A stretch of DNA of 64,000 bases from positions 124,001 through 188,000 of the forward strand of contig NW_020194625.1 in NCBI RefSeq assembly GCF_002865645.1, in the 5' to 3' direction. The DNA is from Hyaloscypha bicolor E. Lineage: Eukaryota; Ascomycota; Leotiomycetes; Helotiales; Hyaloscyphaceae. The notes beneath the pieces were generated by a model. That model was given only the letters and a program-made list of their open reading frames with translations. It had not been told where the DNA came from and did no database searches. The position numbers and the translations under genes were made by a program. Positions within the stretch are counted from its first letter, which is position 1. Every line of letters starts with the position of its first letter. Shown in pieces: positions 9,453-19,859 of the stretch.

Positions 9453-9697
9453 TGTGACGGCTGGTGTCACATGGTTGATACGGACGTGGTTTCAGCCAAA
9501 GGGGTTGGTTTCAGCTAAGGTTCCAAGCTATGGTTCAAACCAAGCTCGCTTCCAAAGCTCGGCGTTTCAGTGGTCTTGGCCATACCTACTTATCCACTGC
9601 CACACCTCACTCCTGTCCTCCTTAGCTTTAAATTCTTAAGATATTGGAAATTATTGATCTTTGAGCCTCGTTCCATTGCTCTGTTCCTGCCGTCACA
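9453..9697. mobile_element. Solo LTR (245 bp), unmutated, target duplication ACTAG
   Basis: Begins TGTGACGGC and ends GCCGTCACA, a perfect 9-bp inverted end with the TG...CA of LTRs. It is flanked by the 5-bp direct duplication ACTAG (9448-9452 and 9698-9702). Its composition is ordinary, unlike the AT-rich DNA on both sides, so it arrived after that DNA decayed or escaped RIP. No second copy or internal coding part is in the window. A small MITE is an alternative, but a 5-bp duplication and TG...CA ends favour an LTR left by recombination. The open frame 9454-9639 inside it is fortuitous. Confidence 0.8.
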
Positions 9698-9702
9698 ACT
9701 AG

Positions 9703-10900
9703 AACTAATTTTAAAGTAGTATTTACTAGAAGCAATTAATAAACTGGCCTACTATTACTCTATTATCTTCGAGCTTATTTATATTATAAGAAATAGAATA
9801 TATTATATATTTTAAAATATTTAGATAAAGCTCTTTTAGATTCAGATACTTGCCTCTTTCTAAGAATTATTCTAGAAAGTTTATACTAAAATATAGCTTC
9901 TCTTCTTTTATAAGCTTTATTTATATTATTAGTAACCGAGATTTATTTGCTTTAGTAAGAATACTTACTACTTATATAATTTCTTCTTTTTTCTTTATAA
10001 CGGCTTTTAAGTCTCTTAAATATATAGCAAGCTTTATAATAAATAAACTCTTTTAGACTAATTAGACATTTTAGTAAAGTATTATAAAAAGCTAAATTAT
10101 ATTATAATTTAATTAAAAGCAGCCTTTAATAATAAGGTTTAAAGGGCTTTAAAATCAAAAAAGTAATATTACTTTCTAAATAAAAATATCTTATTATTAT
10201 TTATATATTAGTTTTTATTATCTCTTTTTAGAAATCTATTAATCTAGGCTTTAATATTTATAATTCAGCTATAATTCCTTTTTATTTAAGAGAAAGATTC
10301 AAGTATTTTACTATATATTAAGATACTATTAATTTTATTAAGAATATTTCCAGAGCTACTTTATATTAGTAATAGTAATATAGATACAAGAATAGCTCTA
10401 GATAAGGTTATACTTATTAAAAATACTATAGGTTATATATCTCTAATTATAATTAAATATAACTAGCTTCTTTATAGCTAATTAATTATATTAGTAATAC
10501 TATTATTATATTTATAGCTTAATAAGCTATTTCTAACTTTAGATTTTCTCTAGATATTTTCAAGTTATTTATTAATTACTTAGATAAAAGATATAATTAT
10601 ATTATATAAAGGATATTATACTATTAATATAAAAGATATTCCTATAATTACTAAACTCTAATTAAGTTACTTATAGAACTCAAATAAGCTTAAATTTTAG
10701 TTACAAACTACTCGAAAGAGAATTATTTATATCTCATTTATATAAGATAGAGTTTGACTAGTAAAGGATTTAAAGAGACCCCTTGCGACTATTAGGCCTT
10801 AATAACGAAATTATAGTTCTTAGCTTTGCTTCTAATAAGTACTACTATCTCTGGTTAGTATAAGGTTATAATTTGGCACAAATTTATATTCTATTATAAG
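9703..10900. other. AT-rich decayed repeat DNA, right of the solo LTR
   Basis: Continuation of the sequence interrupted by the solo LTR. Stops are frequent in all frames; the open frame at 9850-10056 is AT-rich noise. No family assigned. Confidence 0.45.
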
Positions 10901-11505
10901 TAAGAAAATAATAGATATCTAACCGTACCATTCTCATCTGCTCTATGTTCCTCCGTAAATAGTCAGGGCAGTGACATGGCATAATAATGAGGCTTGTTAT
11001 TGACTAATGGGAGTAGATATCTAGATAACGCTTGCCAGAGAAAGTGCGACCGACCTCTTTACTGCAGGTTCCGCCGCAAAGGACTCCCAAAAGCCTGCCC
11101 GATCTCCATCCTTTGCAGTAGATCTTGTTCTGAGTATCGGGAAGCGTCATAACTAGGATAATCTTGTGGTCCGCAAAGGGGTTTCTGTTTGCCCCCGGAG
11201 GTCTTGGGAGTTTAATAATCGTGGTCTTATTTCCATTTTGTAAAACTACTAGATATCTATCCAAAAGGACTTCGCAAATGGCCCTACTGAACCGACCAAC
11301 TCTATTCGTCGTTTGGCATTAATGGGATACAGTACATCCTATTGGGTATTAACGCATGGGTGCAGCCAATCCTCGGGTCGGTGGTATTGTATAGCAGGCA
11401 TGCCATGAATCGACGTGATCTTTTATTACCCCAACCTTGATTTATTTCCATGGTATTTGAAATATTTACTTCTATCAGGTCACTCCAAACCCTCATCGAT
11501 ATTAA
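10901..11505. other. Ordinary-composition DNA without a convincing gene
   Basis: Minus-strand open frames at 11,004-11,264 (begins with TTG) and 11,302-11,544 show no recognisable domain. This stretch may hold the decayed 5' end of the HET gene that becomes recognisable at about 11,506. Confidence 0.35.
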
Positions 11506-12030
11506 CGAATAGATATAGATCCAGCCTCGGGCTCTCTCTCGCAACGCATTCAGTACAAGCCTCTCGACGCTTCTCGTAACGAGATTCGAGTTTTATCCTT
11601 CGAGCCTCCTTTAATACCCGACGACTTGAATAGTCGCCTAGATCGCATTCTGGGTCTAGGTCTCGGTCCCTTGCGCCTCATACTTGAGCACGTATCTTTG
11701 AACGACTTCAAGCCAGAATATATAATAGTTCGTACTGAACGCCTTGTATAATGGAGCAGGAGCCAAGTTAATAACGCCTGGAGCGAGCAGTTTGAGTTTG
11801 AACTAGGGTCAATATTCTCAGATATGTTCCGTACTATTGCTAGGTTCACATGGGGCAATTATACAGTAATTAGTTATATGTGGGGAAGCCCAGAAGATAC
11901 GAAGACAATTACTATTAACGGGATGCCCGTTACTGTTAGGAAGAACCTAGCTGCTGCTTTGGACTGCCTTCGGTCTTCCCTCGTGGACAAGGTCTAGATC
12001 GATGCCATTTGCATATATCTTGATCGATAC
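11506..12030 (+). pseudogene. HET-domain protein, truncated and with two nonsense codons
   Basis: The plus frame through 11,554 reads QYKPLDASRNEIRVLSFEPP, then YTVISYMWGSPEDTKTITIN, VRKNLAAALDCLRS and IDAICI. These are the start of a fungal HET domain (EIR-L, AIS-VWG, ING, V--NL--AL--LR, IDAICINQ). Codon TAA at 11,749-11,751 and TAG at 11,995-11,997 interrupt it; the second stands where the family has Trp (TGG to TAG), both RIP-type changes. After ICI the protein no longer follows the family, and the rest of the domain and C-terminal half are missing. Upstream stops (about 11,503) hide the true start. HET proteins trigger cell death in heterokaryon incompatibility. Minus frames 11,550-11,858 and 11,994-12,176 are shadows. 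Confidence 0.75.
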
Positions 12031-12319
12031 CGAATGAAATACCGCGGAAACTTGAGGCTGGGACCTCTATTTTCTAAAGTCCTTCGTTTTTCGCTAGTCG
12101 GGATCAATAAGCAGCACTTTTCATCTATCACTTTTGTACTTGAGACTTCTGCGAATACAAGATATTTTACCCTCAATTGTGATCCTCTGCGGGCCGAACT
12201 GACAGATACATGTAATTTGCAACGGACAAGGTCTTATAATATAATTATAAGTAGCTTAGAGCGCGTGCGATCACTCGACTATAAAAATATTAAAGAGAAA
12301 CGTATACTCACATAGAATT
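12031..12319. other. Gap between the two HET genes, convergent
   Basis: Partly AT-rich. The plus frame 12,034-12,315 does not continue the HET family and is probably fortuitous. The 3' ends of both HET genes point into this gap. Confidence 0.35.
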
Positions 12320-14479
12320 TTAAACTACTTTGATTCCTTGTATTTGAAACCCTTCGGACTTTAGTGCTTCCCCGTCCATAATGCTGTGGATGTAGCATTC
12401 GCCAATGAAAGTATTAAAGGCTCCACATGTTCGAAGCACAAAAGGTACTCGTGCTCCCCTCACGACACAAACCACATCCCCTTCTCGAGCAGAGCCAGGA
12501 ACTAGTCCAATGTAGCCACCGCTGGTCCGACACAAGCGACGCATGTGAACGCCTCGGCGCATTGCACGCAAAAACTGATCTGCAAATTTTGAGGTCTTTT
12601 CTCCCTTTTCGCTAGAGATGTGTTTTATCCACGCAGAATACTGAGGTTGATAGTCGTCATTTGCTTTCCGTCTGTCATGGGTTCGACCGCCTATTAATGT
12701 CTGCCAGATCGCTGTTTCCATAGCTTCTCCTGTGACATAGGGCCCAGTATCGTAGACTTGGCGGGTTTCTTCTAGCCAGTCAATCCAACTATGATCTTTG
12801 GTCTTGGTTTTGACGCAGATGATATCCGTAAATAAGAGTATTCTGTCTATAATCGCGCCTTGAAAAGAAAGGTCGCCGGAATCTGCGTCAGCATTGATCG
12901 CGACATCCCATCCATTTGGTCCACCAGCGGAATACATGTAGACACTCTTTTCGGTCAGGAAAAATTCGTTCCAGTCGAAGGGAACAGTCACGGCTCTTGC
13001 TGTCCAGTCGGGAACCCAAGACGGTAGATCGGATGGCGTTTCGCATCCAGCTGCCTTCAGGAGTTCTAGCGACTGCCCTTGCTGTGTTATGTTTGCTGCA
13101 ACTCTCGTGTATAACCCCTGCACAGATATGCTGTAATCCGCCTCGATTTGTAGTAGTTCCGAGTCTGAAGCCAAGGGCAGTACTGCGAAGACTTTATCCC
13201 TCGGATCGGTACGAAGACAACGGCATAAAGTATCGGGAATACAGGGCATTTTGACCCTCAGCGCTCTAGAGGGTGTGAATTTAGGGCAGGAGCTCGCTAT
13301 AAGCCCCTATAACTCTAGATAGTACTCCCTAAATCTATATAAAGAGGCGCTATAAGACATTCGCATAGGGTAAGTAGATCTTCTAGGGTTATAGCGCTGT
13401 TGGTAGAGTAACCACAGCGCTCGGATACTAAACAAATAACTATTATAGGTCTCTTTAGCAAAGACTCCCTTATAAGTACAGGGGAGAAGCCCTGAAAAGG
13501 TGTGGTACCCCTTGTCGAAGGCGTAAATGCCTATGATTAGGGAAGGGCCTGGAAATATAGGGTCTTATAGCGAGTTTGCTACCTTGATCTGTACGCTGGA
13601 GAGCCTGAAAGTCTCCCAATGCCCTGTATTCCCGATACTTTATGCCATTGTCTTCGTACACTGCTGAGCCCGACAGGCTCTAAGCAACTGCGTAAGAGAG
13701 ATATTCCTCCGAACAACGGTCTTGCATGCAGCCAATCTGAGTTCGCCGAGCCACAGAAGAGAAGAGGCAGAATCGGTATCACTGTGGCGGATGACGAATG
13801 GAAAATAGCCATCATGGGCGAGCAGCACCAGCTCCAAGACCATGTACCAGCAGACCTCTCGGCGACCGCAGAGTAAAATTGGCACAGATCGGCTTAGCAG
13901 TGTCTCTTGGGCAATCCACAATCGGCTTGGCCATGGTCGCTCGAAGAACTCGCAGAGTGCTGTCCATCTTGAGTCATTCGTGGGAGGAAAGGTCATATCG
14001 GCTCTTTTCCCCTCCCAAGTCCGAATTTGTTCTCCAAGCTCTTTAATGAAATCAAGCGCTTGGTTGCTATTTTTTGTTGCAGGACCGGTGTAGGTCAAAA
14101 CACGGCTAGCGCGGCGGTAGATAATATTCATTATCGAGACCTGCTGAGTCCGCTTGTGCAAATCGGATTGATATATATAGACTCTATCTGCCCACAGGAC
14201 TTGCTCTTGATCATTGCAGTACAAGGCGCGAATGTCTTGCAGAGCCAGGAAGAGGGAGTGGGTGATGTGGACGGCATGATCCTCATTGACAAGCAGCACC
14301 TCAGATGCCAGAGGAGAACCCCAGACATATGATATCGCGGAGTACGGCGGGGCCTCATCAATCGCGACATGGTGGATTGTGCATCGCAAGGGCTCTTCCT
14401 CAGAGCCTGGTTGGAGGCATAAGAGTCGAATCTCCCTATTACCTTTGAATGGGCTATATAAATACTGCGGAACGTCCAT
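12320..14479 (-). pseudogene. HET-domain protein gene split by a MITE
   Basis: Two open halves, 14,479-13,657 and 13,209-12,320, join in frame when the 445-bp MITE and one TA are removed: 1713 nt, 570 residues plus stop, no other lesion. The start chosen is the ATG at 14,479, just before YLYSPFKGNREIRLLCLQPG; the frame is open to an ATG at 14,704 but that extension is not family-like. HET domain: AISYVWGSP (about residue 48), WAD then a motif at 96-104, RRASRVLTYTGPA, RPWPSRLWIAQE (about 180-192). After the split come DPRDKVFAVLPLAS, LPSWVPDW and a C-terminal RTSGGYIGLVPGSAREGDVV with ECYIHSIMDGEAL, typical of long HET proteins. The usual AICIN of the domain reads RVYIY, so function may have been lost before the insertion. 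As it stands the N-terminal half reads into the MITE and stops at 13,640. Confidence 0.85.
13212..13656. mobile_element. MITE, 445 bp, 39-bp inverted repeats, TA target duplication
   Basis: The left end (13,212-13,250, CGAAGACAACGGCATAAAGT...) and the right end (13,618-13,656) are inverted repeats with one mismatch. TA flanks both sides (13,210-13,211 and 13,657-13,658). There is no transposase inside. The interior holds short dyads such as GCGCTATAA. TA duplication points to a Tc1/mariner-pogo type transposase acting in trans. The small open frames across its ends (for example 13,619-13,876 on plus) are by-products. Confidence 0.9.
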
Positions 14480-14884
14480 TTCTAGTATAGTTCCACCATT
14501 CGCGAGGATCAACCTGCAAAAATCGCCTTGTCCTTTTGCCCGATTTAAGATCGTTGAAGGTCGATGACCCAGAAAAGGGTGGAAGTACAAGATCTGACGA
14601 GTAAGCGGGTCGAGAGGTCGAAAGGTCATCGAACCTTGGAAAATAGAATGCAAAAGGCTACGGCGTTTAAAGACAGAGCCTTGCACTGTATCCTCGAATA
14701 TCATTCAGGTGGGATCGACTCGAAGGCATTTTCACTAGGTGGCCTAGCTCCTGGCTTCGTCATCAGACGATATCGAGAGAAGGCTCTGAGGTCCAAAGGT
14801 GTCTGCCTCCATCCTCGCAGTGCTGAATCCTATCTGGCACTGGAACATCTCCAACCACCCATCCAGCGCCGTATCCCACCCGAA

Positions 14885-15112
14885 TCAACGTATCAGGACT
14901 GGCCACTTGGCCGACTGGCCGACGCCGAGCCTATCCGTGTCTGTGTTTTTCCGAATATGCACGTGATAGGTCAAGGCGTATCGTTGGGAGCGCAGGCGCA
15001 CACAGTCGCCACTGATACTAGTGAAGCTACCATGCACGTCGTCCCGCCTGGCAAGGCGGACGCACCCAGCCAGCTGCAAAAGGAGAGCAGAATTAAACAA
15101 TAAGTGGAACAT
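14885..15112 (-). CDS. Possible small secreted protein (uncertain)
   Basis: An ATG at 15,112 opens 75 codons on minus. The first 18 residues, MFHLLFNSALLLQLAGCV, look like a signal peptide, followed by a mature part with a second Cys and no recognised domain. It ends at TGA (14,887-14,885). An overlapping plus frame (14,564-15,103, 179 codons) is longer but compositionally odd and has no recognisable feature. It lies upstream of the HET gene on the same strand. It could also be a first exon or a chance frame. Confidence 0.3.
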   Translation of the reverse strand: MFHLLFNSALLLQLAGCVRLARRDDVHGSFTSISGDCVRLRSQRYALTYHVHIRKNTDTDRLGVGQSAKWPVLIR

Positions 15113-15420
15113 GGAAGGACTGGGTCAAAATACCTTTCATCAACTTGATCGAAAATAATCCATGGCCATCATTTCTGAGATTCCAGTCGAATTCATCATG
15201 ATTTCGTTGCTATTGTATACTATATTGAAGCAAAGCACATCATGGAATCACATAGTGTTGTCAGCGAACTGCACATGCCATTTGTGTTTGATTTTCCATT
15301 CTGGTACTAATAAAGCCAACCTTCGCCGATATCGGCTAAGCCTCAAGCAAATGGCACGTGCTATATGTAGCAGGAGCTAAGCGAATGCAGGGTCTGAAAA
15401 TAGGCTAGCTATAGAAGGCT
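15113..15420. other. End of ordinary-composition DNA
   Basis: No gene recognised. Composition changes abruptly to AT-rich at about 15,420-15,460. Confidence 0.4.
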
Positions 15421-15834
15421 AGTGTGCACAAAATGTGGGTCAAAATAAAATCACTAAGTGTTTCCAAATTAAAGCCGATTTCGAACTTTACTATAAGTTT
15501 TAAAACTAAGTTTTTATAAAGAAATTTTAAAGCTATATATTTGCTTTAATATAGTTTTAATGCTTTTCTTAACTTGTTTTATAATTTAATATTTTAATAT
15601 TTTAATATTAATAAGATTTTATATAATATGAATTTATAACTAATATAAGTTCTTATATAATTTAAAATATAAGGTTTATAATATTTATATTTTAATTTTA
15701 TAAACTTATTAAGTTTTATTATTATTTAATAAATTTAAGCTATTTATTTTTATTAAAGCTATTTAATAACTATAAGCTATTTATTAATAAATAATAAGGT
15801 AATAAAATAAATTAGTAAATTATAAAACTATAGT
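15421..15834. repeat. AT-rich decayed DNA ending in a G-family LTR fragment
   Basis: Bases about 15,778-15,834 (GGTAATAAAATAAATTAGTA... to AAACTATAG) match the 3' end of the G-family LTR in reverse orientation (compare 54,441-54,485 and 56,698-56,745). The LTR is cut off where Gypsy A begins, so A probably inserted into an older G-family LTR. The rest is unassigned. Confidence 0.5.
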
Positions 15835-16121
15835 TATTATAATTCAGCTTTTAATCTCGTTAGCTAATATAGTTATCTAATAATTACTTATATTTTATTA
15901 CTTTCTAAATATATATAATATAGCTATTTTATTAAAGAAATATATTTGAAATATACTAGAAATATAAGAAAGGCTAAGCCCTTTATAAACTAGTATATTA
16001 TAGGATATATATATTTCCTTATAATTATTTATATTCTAGTTTTCTCTTTCTTAGCTTTAAATTATCTTTATAAGAAATCTTCTATTTTATTTTTCAAGCC
16101 CTAAATATTATATTTATAATA
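15835..16121 (+). mobile_element. Gypsy A 5' LTR
   Basis: Aligns along its length with the Gypsy B LTRs, clearest from 15,990 to 16,121 (TATATTCTAGTTTTCTCT, then AAGCCCTAAATATTATATTT), but is far more AT-rich. The start TATTATAATTC corresponds to TGTTACGATTC in B with RIP-type changes. It is 287 bp against 273 bp in B. Confidence 0.7.
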
Positions 16122-18490
16122 GTATTTAAAGCTTATTTCCTTTAATTTTATAAAGGATTTCAAATAAACTAATTTAGAACTATTAGAAATATAAGTATTA
16201 CTAAAATAATAGAACTTCAGAAATACAAGTAATAAACTCTAGAATAATAAAAGCAAAAAGCTTTAGAATTCTTAGAAAAATCAGATATTTATATCTTTAT
16301 AAATATATACTAATAATATATTAGAAATCTTTTTAAAATCCCCGAAAATTAAAGAACTTTATATAAAGGCCACTTTTTAATTAAGTTCTAGAATAATAAA
16401 TACCTATAGATTAGTAATCTAATTATTATTTTTAAGTTCTATTCTATAACTTTATAGGCCCTATATATATACTAGTAATAAAACTATTAGAAAAAATATA
16501 ATAAAAAAAAAGTATAATAAATTAATTTTCTAAAATACTATATAATTAGAAATTATATTAACTTTTACTAGAGCTTTTAAAGCTTTTACTAATTTAGGTT
16601 ATTTTATTAATAGCCTTTTCCAAATTAAATACTATATTAATATTCCTGAAAAATTTATAAATAAGTTTATAGAAATAGAATTCTTTACTTTTATTATAAA
16701 GCTTTTAAAAACTAATAATTATATTACTATTAAAGAATTATATAAATAAGCTAGAAAGTCTAATATTTTATTTTTAAATATTAATATTATTATAAAAATC
16801 TATTAGAAAAATATTTAAAAGGCCCTTTTATATAAGAATATTTATAGCTATAATAAGGCTATTTTCGAGAATATTAAGCTTTATAATACTAAACTTGAAA
16901 AGAATATTAAATACTATATAGCTTTAGTAAATTAATTTATAATAGCTTTAGCTACTTTTATTTTATTTGCTTTTATTATTTTCTTTATTTTAAATTTCTT
17001 TCTAAAGAATTCCGATTTATTTCTTATTTATTTCTATTTAAAATTCCTTATATCTTATATTTCCTTTAAAGATACTAGAATTACTAAGCTTTTAGATTTA
17101 ATTTACTTTACTAAAAATAGTATTATTTTTAATAACTAGCTAATTTAAATTAAGAATAAGCTATAAGAAAATACTAATTTATATTTTTAAAAGAATTTTA
17201 AGATTATTTATATTTCTAGTAAATTTATAGATAATATTCTTGCCCTAATTAATTCTTATATAAATAAAAATAATTCGAATTAATATTATTAGCTTTAAGA
17301 ATTATATTTTTATTTAAAAAAGCTATATTCTAATTCTAATAAAATATAAAATACTTGCTATAACTTTAGTAAGCTTTAAATATATTTTAATTAAATATTT
17401 TAGAAGTTCTATATTTTCTTTTTATAATTATTTATAGAAAATAATATTAGTTTTTAAAATATTAAATATAAACTAAATAAAAAGCTTTTATTAAAGTATT
17501 AGAAATTAATATATATATATATTATAATAATTCTTTTATTAATATTATATTATTAATAATTAATAAATTAAGGCTATATATAAGAAAACTAAAAAATATA
17601 AAAAAATAGAAACTAGTTTAGCTAAGATTATTTCTAGTATTATATTTTCTTATATTTTAAAAAAAGGAATTTAAAAAGCCTATATCTATTATTTTTATTA
17701 AATATATATTTCTTTATAAATATAAATAATATCTTATAAAAACTAAAAATTTCTCGGCTATTAAATACTATAACTATAATAAATTTGGCTATTATATTAA
17801 ATACTATTTAATTAGATATAATAAGGAAACCAAAATAGCTTTTTCTAAAATTAAGTCGGGTTTAGTTTCTATTTTATTAAAATATCTAGATTTTATTCTA
17901 GTAAAGTATTTAAAGAATTTAGATTCTAATTCTAATATAAAACCGGAAAACAAATATCTTTAAAAAAACTTTCTATTTTAGAAACTTATAATATAAATTT
18001 AATAGAGAGTAACTTAATTTATTTAATAAAAGAAAATATATTTATAATATTTCATATTATTAATATAAATAAATTAGAAATTAATTTCTTTTCTTTATTA
18101 ATACTAGAATAAATAATTATACTTTTATTAATATAAAGCTTATTTAACTTATAAAATAATTCTTAGAAATAGAACTATAATTCCTTTTTTATTTTATATT
18201 ATATATAATTTTAATAAAAAGCTAGCTAAATTTATTAAAAAAATATTTAGAAGTCTTATTTCTAATTAATAAATAAAATATTAAAATACTTATTATTATT
18301 CTAAATCTTAGAGATTATAATATTATTCTTAATAAAAAATGAATTATATATATTAATATTCCAATTAATTATAGAAAAAATAAATTTATATAATTAAAAA
18401 ATAAATTCAAATTTATATAATTTAATTATATTATTAATACTTTTTATTAAAAGCTAAAGAAATAACCTAATAAGAAATATTAATAAAATA

Positions 18491-18639
18491 CGAATTAATA
18501 AAATACTAATTAATAAAATACTAATTAATAAAATACTAATTAATAAAATACTAATTAATAAAATACTATTAATAAAATACTAATTAATAAAATACTAATT
18601 AATAAAATACTAATTAATAAAATACTAATTAATAAAATA
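18491..18639. repeat. 15-bp tandem repeat, ten units, inside Gypsy A
   Basis: CTAATTAATAAAATA repeats from 18,491 to 18,639, one unit being 14 bp (18,566-18,579). Gypsy B has a single equivalent unit near 29,508-29,522, so the array expanded in A after the copies separated. It lies just after the protease region in element order. Confidence 0.85.
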
Positions 18640-18932
18640 CTATTATAAGCTATTTCTAGAAATCTATTATTTCTAAATAAAGAAAATTTTAAACTAATTA
18701 AAGAAAATTATATAATATTTAAATAAAAATTAAAGAAATAAATATTAAATCTAGCTATTTTTATTTCTATAAAACTTAATTATATAACTAAAAAAAAAAG
18801 TATTATTAATTAAATCTTTATTTATAAGATTAATAATATACTTAAAGCTTAAAAAAAAGAAACTATTTCTAGTCTAAAGAATTAATAGTTAGAAGAAATA
18901 AAGCTTTAATAGTTCTAGAAAATATTACTTTT

Positions 18933-19345
18933 TATTAGTTTACTAGTAATATATAATATTATTATATAAATATAAAATATTAATATATTAAAATTAGTAA
19001 AATTATTATTATTTAGAAATAAAAAATATAATATTATAGTATTAATATATAATTCCTAAATCTACTAAGCCTAATAAAGTTTAGTTTATTTATTAAATTA
19101 CTTATATAATATAAGATTATATAACTATTATTTATATTTTATTATTTTATAACGTGTGAGAATTAGGCTCGCACTATAGTTCACTGGACCAAAAGACTAC
19201 AGTATTTACCGCACGGTAAATACGCCTAATTACGGTTAAATGGCTGGATCATAGTCACGTGACAGCCACACGTGACATATTTTTAATTATTTTTAGATTA
19301 TATAACTGTATTATATAACTATTAATAACTATAATTATACTAATA
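18933..19345 (-). repeat. Copia C LTR (3' in element sense), with a 129-bp insertion
   Basis: Starts TATTAGTTTACTAG on plus and ends ACTAATA. It is 413 bp; removing the insertion plus its 6-bp duplication leaves 278 bp, exactly the length of the other LTR. Confidence 0.8.
19149..19277. mobile_element. Small non-RIPped insertion (129 bp) in the Copia C LTR
   Basis: Absent from the partner LTR. Ends ATAACGTGTG... and ...CACACGTGACA form a short imperfect inverted repeat, with a 6-bp duplication TATTTT (19,143-19,148 and 19,278-19,283). Inside is a perfect 22-bp palindrome GTATTTACCGCACGGTAAATAC-type (two 10-bp arms, 19,202-19,223). Its GC content is ordinary amid extreme AT richness. Non-autonomous; superfamily not determined. 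Confidence 0.7.
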
Positions 19346-19859
19346 TTAGAACTTTTCTAAAACGCGAAAAATAGTATTTCTTTTCTAATTATATATAAAT
19401 TTCCTAATCCGATCTAGTATTAGATTTCTTAAATATTTATATATCTATATTACTTTTAAGGTTTTAGTTATATATTAAAGGCTATAGTCCCTTATATATA
19501 ACTTTCTTTCTTATAATATTCTTTTACTTTATATATCTATTTTTTGCTTTATTTATATTTAATTTATTTCTCTATATTTAATTATATTATATTTATATTA
19601 AATAAATACTTAAAAATATTTATTAGCTCTAATTTTATTATAGAATTAATAGAATTTAATTCTTCTTTAATCTATTTAACTTTTATAATTTCTCGTTATT
19701 TATATATTTAATAAAGATATATTATATTAATTATTAGATTTTTTTTTTAAATAATACCTAATTTAATAAGGCATTTATATAATAACTTCGAATTTATATA
19801 AATGACTAGTAATAGTTTTATTTCTAATATTTTATTAATTATAGATTTAACTAAAGCGC

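Noticed and set aside
9850..10056. 68-codon plus frame
   Set aside because: Low-complexity Ile/Phe/Ser/Tyr composition in decayed DNA.
13212..13656. Intron explanation for the gap in the HET gene
   Set aside because: The gap has 39-bp inverted repeats and a TA duplication, lacks GT...AG at the junctions, and is longer than typical fungal introns.
14564..15103. 179-codon plus-strand frame as a gene
   Set aside because: Its 5' part is antisense to the HET gene's upstream open extension and the rest has no recognisable domain; the minus strand offers a more protein-like reading.
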